A stretch of 20,772 nt of DNA from an uncultured Alistipes sp. (lineage in GTDB: Bacteria; Bacteroidota; Bacteroidia; Bacteroidales; Rikenellaceae). Shown here piece after piece: positions 7,637-15,901 of this stretch. Location: contig CAJGDL010000011.1 of the NCBI GenBank assembly GCA_904502075.1, positions 1-20,772 on the forward strand, in the 5' to 3' direction. Position numbers and translations under genes: made by a program. The notes beneath the pieces are model-generated. The model saw only the letters and a program-made list of their open reading frames with translations. It had not been told where the DNA came from and ran no database searches. Each line of letters begins with the position of its first letter. Position 1 is the first letter of the stretch.

Positions 7637-10600
7637 ATGGGGCGTTTCTTTATCTTGCGACCGGTTTTTGCTATGGCTTTGGCTGTGGCGATGCTCCTGC
7701 TGGGCCTGGTGGCGATCGAAAATCTCTCGATTGAGCAGTATCCCGATATCACTCCACCGGTGGTGGAGGTGGCGGCCTCCTATCCGGGAGCCGATGCCCA
7801 GACGGTAGACGAGGCGGTGGCTACCCCCGTCCAGCAACAGGTGATGGGAGTGAGCGATATGCTCTACATGCAGTCTACGAGTGCCTCCGATGGTTCTATG
7901 TCGCTTGAGGTAACCTTTGCGATCGGATCGGACTCCGACCTGGATGCTGTCTTTACCCAAAATCGTGTGGCCGAGGCCTCGCCCAACCTCCCTGCTTCGG
8001 TGACCCGTCAGGGGGTCACGACCCAAAAGACCATGTCGGGATTCCTTTTGGTCTATGCCCTCTACAGCGATGGCCGCTACAACGATGCATTTTTGGCCAA
8101 CTACGCCTACCTCCATATCCAAGACGAGCTTCTGAAGGTGGATGGCGTGGGGAAGGTTCAGGTGATGGGTGCCGGTGAATATGCCATGCGTATTTGGCTG
8201 CGCCCCGATGTGCTTAATTATTACGAAATCACGGTCGATCAGGTGGCCCAGGCCGTAAGTTCGCAGAGTGGGATCTACCCTGCCGGAAAGTTCGGTGCCG
8301 CCCCCTCCTCCGATCAGACGACCTTTACCTATTCGGTGGTGATGCCTCCGCAGATTGCTACCCCCGAGGCCTTTGCCCAAATCCTGCTCAAGGAGCTCCC
8401 CACCGGAGAACAAGTCCGTTTGGGGGATGTGGCCACGGTGGAGCTTGGGGCCCAAAGTTATGGCTCGTCGTCGGCCTACGAAGGCAACCCGGCCGCCTTG
8501 GTCGTGGTCTATCAGCAGCCCGGGAGCAATGCCGTGGAGGTGGGACAGGCCGTGGAGCAGACCATGCAACGGCTCCGAGAGGATTTCTACGACGGGATCG
8601 ATTACGCCACGATGGTCGACTCCACATCGAGCATCCGTGCCGGTGTCGAGGATATTTTCGTTACGTTGGTCGTCGCGCTCTTCCTTGTTGTTGCCATTAT
8701 CTACCTCTTTTTGCAGGATTGGCGTGCTACGCTCATTCCGCTGATCGCCATTCCCGTCTCGTTGGTTGGAAGTTTCGCCCTCTTTCCGCTCTTGGGATTT
8801 TCGATCAACATCATCTCGCTCTTGGGTTTGGTGCTGGCCATTGGGTTGGTCGTAGACGATGCCATTGTGGTGGTCGAGGCCGTGCAACTTAATTTGGAGG
8901 CGGGGATGTCGCCTCGCAAGGCGGCTGTGGAGGCGATGCGAAGGGTTTCGTCGCCCATTGTCGCTACCACCGTGGTGCTGTTGGCGGTCTTTGTTCCGGT
9001 CTCCTTTACGGGAGGGGTTACGGGGTTGCTGTTTCAGCAGTTCTCCATTACGATCGCCGTTTCGGTTGCCTTCTCGGCCTTCAATGCCCTTACCCTTTCG
9101 CCGGCCCTCTGTGCCCTGTTGCTTCGGCCGCACAAGGCACCTGAACATGGATTCTTCTTTCGCTTTAACCGTTGGTTTGATCGGCGCATGGAGCAGTATG
9201 ACCACCTCTCGAAAGCCCTCTTGCAACGGGCAGGGAGAGCGTTGGTGGCGGTGGGCGTTGTCGCTGTCGGAATCTTTGTGCTGTGGCGGATGCTTCCCAC
9301 GGGATTTCTTCCCGAGGAGGATCAGGGTTATCTGATGGTGATGGTCGAGACCCCCGATGCCACATCGCTCGAGGGAACACACCGCGCGATGGCCCATGTC
9401 GAAGAGGTGGTCTCTTCGTTGCCAGAGGTTCAGGCGGCCTCCTATGCTGCGGGTTTCAACCTGATGGCCGGTGTGGCATCGACCGACAGCGGGGTGCTTT
9501 TCGTATCGCTTACCGACTTCAAAGATAGAAAACTCTCGGCCATGGAACTTGCGGATCACCTCAACGGGATGCTCTTTGTTGCGATCCCCGAGGCGCAGTG
9601 TTATGCCGTTGTTCCGCCCTCGATTCCGGGGCTTGGGGTGGCTTCGGGTATCTCGCTCGAGGTGCAGGATTTGGCCGGTGTGTGGGGCGATTATTTGGAG
9701 CAGCAGACCCGTCAATGGATGGCCGAGTTGGAAAAGCTACCCGAAGTGGCCTCGGTGACGACCCAATACAATGGAGGGGTGCCGCGACGCCGCCTGCAGA
9801 TCGACAAAGAGCAGGCTCTCGCCCTGGGGGTCGATTTGGGGGATCTCTACGGGGAGATCGCTACCCTGCTTGGAGGAAGTTATCTGAATAATTTCAGCCG
9901 CTTCGGTCGTCTCTACCAGACCTATTTACAGGCCGATCCCGCCTACCGTGCCGATGCGCGATCGCTCGAGGGGTATTTCATTGCGGGGCGCAATAGCGAG
10001 ACGATCCCCCTTTCGCAGTTTGTTCGCGTGGAGGATACGGCGGGCCCCGATTTCGTTACTCGATTCAATGGCTACCGCTCCATTTCGCTCAACATCACTC
10101 CGGCCGAGGGAAGATCGAGCGGCGAAGTGATGGCGTTGATTGAAGCATCGGCCGCGAAGAGCCTTCCGAAGGAGGTTGGCTTCTCCTGGAGCGGTATTTC
10201 GTATCAGGAGCGCGAGGCTTCACGCTCGGAGGCATGGGTTTATCTCCTGGCCCTGCTCTTTGTCTTCCTGACCTTGGCCGCTCTTTACAACTCTTGGGGG
10301 CTGCCTATGGCCATTCTCCTGAGTGTGCCTCTTGCTGTCTTCGGTGCATTGCTCTTTATGGTGGTGGCCCACCGCTTCTCGCCCTTGCTGGTGAACGATG
10401 TCTATTTGCAGATTTCGCTCGTGATGCTCATCGGGCTCTCGGCCAAGAATGCAATTTTGGTGGCCGAGTATGCCGACAGACTCTTCTTCGAGCAGGGGTT
10501 GCCGCTCGAAGAGGCGGCCCTGGGGGCAGCCCACCTGCGTCTTCGTCCGATTCTGATGACCGCCTTTGCCTTTGTGCTGGGGGTGATGCCGCTGATTTTC

Positions 10601-10780
10601 GCCCATGGAGTCTACTCCACGGCTCGCCATGTGATGGGGGTGGCTTTGGTGGGAGGAATGGTCGTTACGACCCTTGTCGGGGTCTTCCTCTACCCGGCCC
10701 TCTATTACCTGATCGCCCGGATTGGAGGCTTCGAAAAAAAACGCGAGCGGATGAGGCTGCAGGCCGAGGAGTCGTTGTAG
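7637..10780 (+). CDS. RND (HAE1-type) efflux transporter, inner-membrane subunit
   Basis: AcrB/MexB-type proton-driven drug exporter, 1047 aa (AcrB is 1049). Twelve membrane segments are expected: one near residues 10-28, then clusters near 335-500, 535-555 and 865-1030, with two large periplasmic loops. The proton-relay residues are present: Asp407-Asp408 in GLVVDDAIVVVEA, numbered exactly as in AcrB, Lys937 in GLSAKNAILVAEYA, and Arg970 in LRLRPILMT. N-terminal FFILRPVFAMALAVAM and EQYPDITPPVVEV are classic. The acidic relay pattern and length indicate a hydrophobic/amphiphilic drug exporter rather than a heavy-metal (HME) pump. Substrates cannot be read from the sequence. It is the middle gene of the adaptor-transporter-channel operon. 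Confidence 0.96.
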   Translation: MGRFFILRPVFAMALAVAMLLLGLVAIENLSIEQYPDITPPVVEVAASYPGADAQTVDEAVATPVQQQVMGVSDMLYMQSTSASDGSMSLEVTFAIGSDSDLDAVFTQNRVAEASPNLPASVTRQGVTTQKTMSGFLLVYALYSDGRYNDAFLANYAYLHIQDELLKVDGVGKVQVMGAGEYAMRIWLRPDVLNYYEITVDQVAQAVSSQSGIYPAGKFGAAPSSDQTTFTYSVVMPPQIATPEAFAQILLKELPTGEQVRLGDVATVELGAQSYGSSSAYEGNPAALVVVYQQPGSNAVEVGQAVEQTMQRLREDFYDGIDYATMVDSTSSIRAGVEDIFVTLVVALFLVVAIIYLFLQDWRATLIPLIAIPVSLVGSFALFPLLGFSINIISLLGLVLAIGLVVDDAIVVVEAVQLNLEAGMSPRKAAVEAMRRVSSPIVATTVVLLAVFVPVSFTGGVTGLLFQQFSITIAVSVAFSAFNALTLSPALCALLLRPHKAPEHGFFFRFNRWFDRRMEQYDHLSKALLQRAGRALVAVGVVAVGIFVLWRMLPTGFLPEEDQGYLMVMVETPDATSLEGTHRAMAHVEEVVSSLPEVQAASYAAGFNLMAGVASTDSGVLFVSLTDFKDRKLSAMELADHLNGMLFVAIPEAQCYAVVPPSIPGLGVASGISLEVQDLAGVWGDYLEQQTRQWMAELEKLPEVASVTTQYNGGVPRRRLQIDKEQALALGVDLGDLYGEIATLLGGSYLNNFSRFGRLYQTYLQADPAYRADARSLEGYFIAGRNSETIPLSQFVRVEDTAGPDFVTRFNGYRSISLNITPAEGRSSGEVMALIEASAAKSLPKEVGFSWSGISYQEREASRSEAWVYLLALLFVFLTLAALYNSWGLPMAILLSVPLAVFGALLFMVVAHRFSPLLVNDVYLQISLVMLIGLSAKNAILVAEYADRLFFEQGLPLEEAALGAAHLRLRPILMTAFAFVLGVMPLIFAHGVYSTARHVMGVALVGGMVVTTLVGVFLYPALYYLIARIGGFEKKRERMRLQAEESL

Positions 10781-10804
10781 TTTTCTTTGAAACATGGGAA
10801 TATC

Positions 10805-12172
10805 ATGAAAAGGCTTTATTTCTTGGGGGTGCTCTTCTCTCTTTTTGTTTGGGGAGGCTGTGTGCGCATGCCCATCCCCGATCCTTCGGCTCCGGCCGAC
10901 TATCTCTATAGCGAGGGTTTCAACCGCGATTCGCTCCCCTACGATATTCGTTGGTGGAGGCTCTTCGAGGATCCGCAGTTGGATCGTCTGGAGGAGATTG
11001 CTCTAAAGCAAAATCTCGACCTGGCAGAGGCGGCTTCGCGTGTGGAGCAGGCGCGCTACAACCGCAAGGTGGTAATGGGGGCCTATCTCCCCGAGTTTGA
11101 CTTCGGTGTCGAGGCTTCGGTCGAACGTGCGGAGCCAACGGGCATTGTGCAGGAGTATACCCTCACGCGCGAGATCAGTTGGGAACTCCCCCTCTTCGGT
11201 GCCTTGCGTGCAGCCCATCAATCGGCTCAGGTGCAGACCTTGCAAAGCGAGTGGGCCTTTCGTGGGGTGGTGCTCTCGTTGACGGCCGAGGTGGCCACTA
11301 CCTACTTTACCCTGCTGGCCTACGAGCGTGGCCTCTATGTGGCCGAGCAGACCTACTACCTGCGATGTGAAACAGCCGCCCTAACTGACTCGTTGGTGCG
11401 TTACGGCATGGAGAGCCGTGTGGCGGCCGATCAGGCACAGAGTTTGGTGCTCTCGGCGGCGGCCGATCGGGAGCAGTATAAACGCCTCGTGGCGCAGACC
11501 TCCCTCTCGTTGGCGACCCTCTTGGGTGAGGAGTCCTCCGAATTTTCGGTGGCAGGTTGGGGGGCCAAGTTGTGGCTTGATCACCTGCCCGAAGAGGTGC
11601 CGGTGGGGCTTCCGTCCGAACTCTTGGAACGACGTCCCGATCTGATGCAGTCGCTCTTTTCGTTGGAGCAGGCGGCTGCCGGCGTGGGGTTGGCGCGTGC
11701 TGCCCGTCTCCCCTCCTTCTCGCTGACTTTGGGTGGGGGTGTGGCCTCCGATGTGTTGAAGGGACTCTTTACAGGAGATCCTTGGATTTGGAGCGTGTCA
11801 GGAACTTTGTTGCAACCGGTCTTTGCCTTTGGAAAATTAAAGGCTCAAGAGAAGATCGCTCGTGAGAAGTACTACGAGACGATGTTCTCCTATCGGCAGA
11901 ACTTTTTGCAGGCCCTCTCGGAGGTAGATCAGGCCCTGGTGGCCATTACCACCTACCGCAAACAGGTGGCGCGTACACGCGAATTGGTGGCCCGCAACGA
12001 GTCGGTTCTCCGCAAGACCCGAGCCCTCTACGAAAACGGGATGTCGGACTACCTGGATGTAATCGATGCCGAGCGCAGTTACTATGCCTCGGAGTTGCAA
12101 CTCGTGGAGCTCCTCTCCGACCACTACATCGCCTATGTGGATCTCTTCAAGGCGTTGGGCGGCGGTTGGTAG
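10805..12172 (+). CDS. Efflux outer-membrane factor lipoprotein (TolC/OprM/NodT family)
   Basis: Trimeric outer-membrane channel subunit for the RND pump, 455 aa from the ATG at 10805. The lipoprotein signal ends VWGGC with Cys19, then MPIPDPSAP as in OprM/CusC-type proteins. WWRLFEDPQLDRLEEIALKQNLDLAEAASRVEQAR is the standard first OEP helix-pair entry, and ERRPDLMQSLFSLEQAAAGVGLARAARLPSFSL marks the second repeat. The end YLDVIDAERSYYASELQLVEL fits the closing helices. A TTG six codons upstream is possible but gives no better signal. It follows the transporter by 24 bp, and no terminator is obvious after it. Confidence 0.93.
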   Translation: MKRLYFLGVLFSLFVWGGCVRMPIPDPSAPADYLYSEGFNRDSLPYDIRWWRLFEDPQLDRLEEIALKQNLDLAEAASRVEQARYNRKVVMGAYLPEFDFGVEASVERAEPTGIVQEYTLTREISWELPLFGALRAAHQSAQVQTLQSEWAFRGVVLSLTAEVATTYFTLLAYERGLYVAEQTYYLRCETAALTDSLVRYGMESRVAADQAQSLVLSAAADREQYKRLVAQTSLSLATLLGEESSEFSVAGWGAKLWLDHLPEEVPVGLPSELLERRPDLMQSLFSLEQAAAGVGLARAARLPSFSLTLGGGVASDVLKGLFTGDPWIWSVSGTLLQPVFAFGKLKAQEKIAREKYYETMFSYRQNFLQALSEVDQALVAITTYRKQVARTRELVARNESVLRKTRALYENGMSDYLDVIDAERSYYASELQLVELLSDHYIAYVDLFKALGGGW

Positions 12173-12200
12173 CCTTCGCTTCGACTTTGCCTGCTCAATA

Positions 12201-12212
12201 CCTATTTATAGG
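12201..12212. promoter_or_regulatory. Small palindrome upstream of feoAB (candidate operator)
   Basis: CCTAT-TT-ATAGG is a perfect 5-bp-arm inverted repeat ending 25 bp before the -7 motif, so it borders or overlaps the -33 region of the feoAB promoter. A further ATAGG occurs at 12223-12227. It could bind an iron-responsive repressor, but it does not match the classic Fur or DtxR consensus and is short enough to be chance. Confidence 0.25.
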
Positions 12213-12237
12213 GATGGAATGCATAGGAAAAATTCGC

Positions 12238-12245
12238 TATCTTTG
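12238..12245 (+). promoter_or_regulatory. Bacteroidota -7 promoter motif for the feo operon
   Basis: TATCTTTG followed by CCCC, a strong match to TAnnTTTG, 26 bp before the ATG at 12272. It defines a short leader. The sequence AGGAGGC lies just before the start codon, an unusually Shine-Dalgarno-like string for this phylum. Confidence 0.65.
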
Positions 12246-12271
12246 CCCCAAAATAAAAAAGGAGGCAGAAT

Positions 12272-14656
12272 ATGCGTTTGTCGGAGTTGAAAACAGGCGA
12301 AAAGGCGGTGATTGTCAAGGTCTCGGGCCATGGCGGTTTCCGTCGTCGTATTTTGGAGATGGGGTTTGTGCGCGGAAAGCAGGTGGAGGTGATCCTCAAC
12401 GCTCCGCTCAAAGATCCGATCGACTACCGCGTGATGGGCTACGATGTCTCGCTCCGACGTAGCGAGGCCGAGATGGTGGAGGTGATCACCGACCGCGAGG
12501 CCGAGCAGTTGATGCACGGTGAGATCTCGGAGGGGATCACCGAGTGTGATTCGATCGACGAGGTGGTGCGCCAAAGCGAAAAGCATATTCATGTCGCCTT
12601 GGTGGGTAATCCCAACAGCGGCAAGACCTCGCTCTTCAACGCCATCTCCGGAAGCCGTGAGCATGTGGGCAACTACAGCGGAGTAACCGTCGATGCCAAG
12701 GTGGGCTATTGCCACTACAAGGGTTACCACTTCGAGATCACCGATCTGCCGGGGACCTATGCCTTGGCGGCCTATACCCCCGAAGAGCTCTATGTCAGGG
12801 GTCATCTGGCGGAGCGCATGCCCGATGTGATCATCAATTCGGTGGTGGCCTCCAACCTGGAGCGCAACCTCTTTCTGACGACCGAACTGATCGATATCAA
12901 CCCCCGCATGGTGGTGGCTCTGAACATGTACGATGAGTTGGAGGCGAGTGGATCGAGACTCGATTACGAAAACCTGGGGGCGATGCTCGGTGTGCCGATG
13001 GTCCCTGTGGTGGCGCGTAGCGGACGCGGTGTGGAGCAACTCCTCGACACGGTGATTGCTGTCTACGAAAACGAGGACGAGCGCGTGCGTCATATTCATA
13101 TCCACCAGGGAACGACCCTGGAGAGTGCGCTGCAACCCCTCTCGGCCCTGATGAAGGAGCATCGCGAGGAGTTGCCCCAGCACTTCCCGCCCCGCTACCT
13201 GGCCATGAAACTCCTCGAAGGGGATCGCGAGGTGACGAATCGCCTGAGTCGAGCCCCCCACTACGCTCGTTGGAAGGAGTTGCGCGACCGCGAGGTGCAG
13301 CGCGTGGAGGAGGTCTTGGGCGAGGATATCGAGACGGCGATGACCAACCAAAAGTATGGCTTCATCTCGGGAGCCCTGAAGGAGACCTTTGTGCCGGGGG
13401 TGCGCGACAACCTGCGCACCACGGAGGTGATCGACTCGATTGTTACCCATAAGTTGTGGGGCTTCCCGATCTTCTTCCTGCTCATGTGGCTCATGTTCTA
13501 CTCGACCTTTATGCTTGGTGCCTATCCCCAGGAGTGGATTGAAATGGGGGTGCAGTGGTTGGCTTCGCTTGTGGAACGACTGATGCCTGCCGGTGTGCTG
13601 AAAGACTTGGTGGTTGATGGTGTGATCGGGGGTGTGGGCAGTGTGATCGTCTTCCTGCCCAACATCATGATTCTCTATCTCTTTATCTCTTTCATGGAGG
13701 ACTCGGGCTATTTGGCGCGTGCAGCCTTTATTATGGATCGCGTGATGCACCGCATGGGGTTGCACGGCAAATCCTTTATTCCGCTGATTATGGGCTTCGG
13801 CTGCAATGTTCCTGCGGTAATGGCAACGCGCACCATCGAGAGCCGTTCGAGTCGTCTGATTACCATTCTGATTATCCCTTTCATGTCGTGCAGTGCGCGA
13901 CTGCCGATCTATATCCTTTTGGTAGCGGCCTTCTTCCCCTCCCATGCCGGGTTGGTGATGATGGGACTCTATCTGCTTGGGGTGCTGTTGGCGATGTTTA
14001 CCGCCCGCCAGGTGATGCGCCGCTTCTTCTTCAAGGTGGATGAGACCCCCTTTGTGATGGAGCTTCCCCCCTACCGCGTGCCGACTCTGAAGGCCACGTT
14101 GTTACACATGTGGGAGAAGTGTGCCCAATACCTGCGGAAGATGGGAGGCCTGATTTTGGTTGCCTCGGTGGTGATCTGGTTTTTGAGCTACTATCCCCAT
14201 GTGGATGGTTGCGAGAGCAAGGTCGAACACTACGAACACTCCTACCTGGGACAAGTCGGCAAGGCCTGCGAACCGGTCGTGGAGCCCCTGGGGCTGAATT
14301 GGAAGTCGGCAGTCGCCATTCTCTCGGGCGTGGCGGCCAAAGAGATTGTTGTCAGCACGATGGGAGTGCTCTATACGGATAAGGTGGAGGAGTCCTACCA
14401 CGGAGAGTTTGCCGAGGAGGTCAATGCCGAAACGGATCGGGGACTTCCGGCCCGCTTGGCTGCCAGTGGCGACTTTAGCCCCGCCTCGGCTCTCGCCTTT
14501 TTGGCCTTTATTCTGATCTACTTCCCCTGCATTGCCACGATTGTGGCTATTGCCTCGGAGATTGGTTGGCGTTGGGCCACGGCCTCGATTCTCTACAACA
14601 CGCTGTTGGCCTGGGCTGCGGCCTTTGTAACGTATCACCTCTTTTCGCTCTTTTAA
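12272..14656 (+). CDS. feoB: Ferrous iron transporter, FeoA-FeoB fusion
   Basis: Inner-membrane Fe(II) importer in which FeoA is fused to the front of FeoB, 794 aa. Residues 1-75 are the SH3-like FeoA domain (MRLSELKTGEKAVIVKV; FRRRILEMGFVRGKQVEV). A linker leads to the GTPase domain with G1 GNPNSGKTS at 112-120, G2 Thr139 in YSGVTV, G3 DLPG at 158-161 and G4 NMYD at 218-221. The membrane part begins near residue 395 and holds the Gate motif GCNVPA (510-515) and a second Gate region with PFMSCSARLP. A C-terminal segment with GVAAKEIVVSTMGVLY matches FeoB. FeoA-FeoB fusions are well known in Bacteroidota. The next gene starts 2 bp after the stop. Confidence 0.95.
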   Translation: MRLSELKTGEKAVIVKVSGHGGFRRRILEMGFVRGKQVEVILNAPLKDPIDYRVMGYDVSLRRSEAEMVEVITDREAEQLMHGEISEGITECDSIDEVVRQSEKHIHVALVGNPNSGKTSLFNAISGSREHVGNYSGVTVDAKVGYCHYKGYHFEITDLPGTYALAAYTPEELYVRGHLAERMPDVIINSVVASNLERNLFLTTELIDINPRMVVALNMYDELEASGSRLDYENLGAMLGVPMVPVVARSGRGVEQLLDTVIAVYENEDERVRHIHIHQGTTLESALQPLSALMKEHREELPQHFPPRYLAMKLLEGDREVTNRLSRAPHYARWKELRDREVQRVEEVLGEDIETAMTNQKYGFISGALKETFVPGVRDNLRTTEVIDSIVTHKLWGFPIFFLLMWLMFYSTFMLGAYPQEWIEMGVQWLASLVERLMPAGVLKDLVVDGVIGGVGSVIVFLPNIMILYLFISFMEDSGYLARAAFIMDRVMHRMGLHGKSFIPLIMGFGCNVPAVMATRTIESRSSRLITILIIPFMSCSARLPIYILLVAAFFPSHAGLVMMGLYLLGVLLAMFTARQVMRRFFFKVDETPFVMELPPYRVPTLKATLLHMWEKCAQYLRKMGGLILVASVVIWFLSYYPHVDGCESKVEHYEHSYLGQVGKACEPVVEPLGLNWKSAVAILSGVAAKEIVVSTMGVLYTDKVEESYHGEFAEEVNAETDRGLPARLAASGDFSPASALAFLAFILIYFPCIATIVAIASEIGWRWATASILYNTLLAWAAAFVTYHLFSLF

Positions 14657-14658
14657 CG

Positions 14659-14805
14659 ATGGGTTGGCAGGAGTGGACGGTGGCTGCGATCGGGGTGGCC
14701 GTGGGGATTTATCTGCTGCGCCGGCTGTGGTGCGTGGTGCGAGGCGGAGGGGCCGGCTGTGAGGGCTGCTCGGCCGATTGCCCGCTGAAAAACAGAAAAA
14801 AATAA
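14659..14805 (+). CDS. FeoB-associated Cys-rich membrane protein
   Basis: A 48-aa protein: one membrane segment (WTVAAIGVAVGIYLLRRLW, about residues 6-24) and a short Cys-rich tail with Cys25, Cys34, Cys37 and Cys41, ending CPLKNRKK. This layout and its position directly after feoB match the FeoB-associated Cys-rich membrane protein family (Pfam FeoB_associated). The cysteines could bind iron or sense redox state at the transporter, but the role is not established. It begins 2 bp after the feoB stop and its stop overlaps the next start by 1 bp (TAATG), so it is translationally coupled on both sides. Confidence 0.85.
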   Translation: MGWQEWTVAAIGVAVGIYLLRRLWCVVRGGGAGCEGCSADCPLKNRKK

Positions 14806-15290
14806 TGTGCGATATGGCGCTTGAGATAGAACGAAAATTTCTGCTCCTCGGTCAGGAGTTTAAACAGGAGGCCTACGATCGGGTGGAGATCCGTCAGGGG
14901 TATTTGTCCCTCTCCCCCGAGCGCACGGTGCGTGTCCGCACCCGGGGCGACAAGGGTTTTCTGACCATCAAGGGGCGAAGCTCCGACGATGGCTTGAGCC
15001 GCGAGGAGTGGGAGCGCGAAATACCCCTTGCCGAGGCCGAGGAACTCCTGGCCGGATGTCGTGCCGTGGTCGAGAAGACGCGCTACCTGGTTCGTGTCGG
15101 TCGCCACACCTTCGAGGTGGATGAGTTTCATGGCTCGAACGAGGGGTTGCTCCTTGCCGAGGTGGAGCTCACATCGCCCGATGAGGCCTTTGAACGCCCC
15201 GCATGGCTCGGCCGGGAGGTGACGGGCGAAAAGGCTTATTACAATTCGCAAATCGCCCTGCGCACCTTGAAAAAAGAGGAGGAGCGATAA
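14805..15290 (+). CDS. CYTH domain protein (inorganic triphosphatase-like)
   Basis: A 161-aa CYTH/triphosphate-tunnel enzyme. The signature ExExK is Glu7-Glu9-Lys11 in LEIERKF. Downstream are the other charged strands of the tunnel: RTVRVRTRGDKGFLTIKGR, EKTRYLV, TFEVDEFHG and LAEVELTS. Small bacterial members usually hydrolyse tripolyphosphate or other triphosphates with a divalent metal; adenylate cyclase activity (CyaB type) is the other option and cannot be excluded. The ATG at 14805 overlaps the upstream stop; an ATG at 14814 (MALEIERKF) is equally plausible and gives 158 aa. The glycosylase-like gene starts 11 bp after the stop. Confidence 0.87.
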   Translation: MCDMALEIERKFLLLGQEFKQEAYDRVEIRQGYLSLSPERTVRVRTRGDKGFLTIKGRSSDDGLSREEWEREIPLAEAEELLAGCRAVVEKTRYLVRVGRHTFEVDEFHGSNEGLLLAEVELTSPDEAFERPAWLGREVTGEKAYYNSQIALRTLKKEEER

Positions 15291-15301
15291 TCTTTCGAGC
15301 C

Positions 15302-15901
15302 ATGAGTGAAGCGTTGATACCCATCGAAAAACATCCTTTAGAGCCCTTCCTGCCCGAAGGGGCACGGCTCCTTATGCTCGGGAGTTTTCCTCCGAAGCGT
15401 GAACGGTGGTCGATGGAGTTCTTCTATCCGAATCGGATCAACGATATGTGGCGGATTCTGGGGTTGATCTTCTTTGGTAACAAGCACCATTTCGAGAGGT
15501 TGGAGGAGAAGCGATTCGATCGGGAGCAGATCGAGGCCTTTTGTCGTGAGATCGGCTTGGCTCTCTATGATACGGCTACGGAGGTGCGCCGCCTGAAGGA
15601 CAACGCCTCGGATGCCTTTTTGGAGGTGGTAACTCCGACCGACCTGCGCGCCTTGTTGGCTCGTATCCCCCACTGTCGTGCAGTTGTTACAACGGGCGAA
15701 AAGGCCTCCTTGGTGGTGGCTGAAACTTTTGGGTGCGAGAAGCCCGAGGTGGGCGGTTGTGTGGAGTTCTATTGCGAGAATCGCCCGATGCGCCTTTGGC
15801 GAATGCCCTCCTCGTCGCGTGCCTATCCCCTTGCGATCGATCGCAAGGCCGACCACTATCGCCATCTTTTTCTTGCCGAGGGGATCTTATCGTCGGAGTG
15901 A
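15302..15901 (+). CDS. Uracil-DNA glycosylase superfamily protein
   Basis: A 199-aa protein with the UDG-superfamily fold. The first motif is LLMLGSFPPKRERWSMEF (GSFPP at 27-31), then FYPNRINDMWRILG (from 41). A middle strand is AVVTTGEKASLVVAETFG, and the late motif is RMPSSSRAYPL (167-177), in the place of the substrate-loop motif (HPS or LPS/TSPAN) of UDG and Mug enzymes. It probably removes uracil or a related damaged base, but the first motif lacks the classic GQDPYH, so substrate and activity are uncertain. It ends the feo-CYTH run, and its last 15 bases overlap the 3' end of the convergent alkyltransferase fusion gene. Confidence 0.75.
   Translation: MSEALIPIEKHPLEPFLPEGARLLMLGSFPPKRERWSMEFFYPNRINDMWRILGLIFFGNKHHFERLEEKRFDREQIEAFCREIGLALYDTATEVRRLKDNASDAFLEVVTPTDLRALLARIPHCRAVVTTGEKASLVVAETFGCEKPEVGGCVEFYCENRPMRLWRMPSSSRAYPLAIDRKADHYRHLFLAEGILSSE

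Noticed and set aside
6683..9715. A minus-strand open frame of about 1010 codons opposite the efflux adaptor and transporter genes
   Set aside because: It is exactly antisense to two clear genes, its translation is rich in His, Arg and Gly with no domain pattern, and codon bias on the plus strand explains the lack of stops.
12206..13945. A minus-strand open frame of about 579 codons opposite feoAB
   Set aside because: Same cause: antisense to a well-supported gene, with His- and Arg-rich low-information translation.
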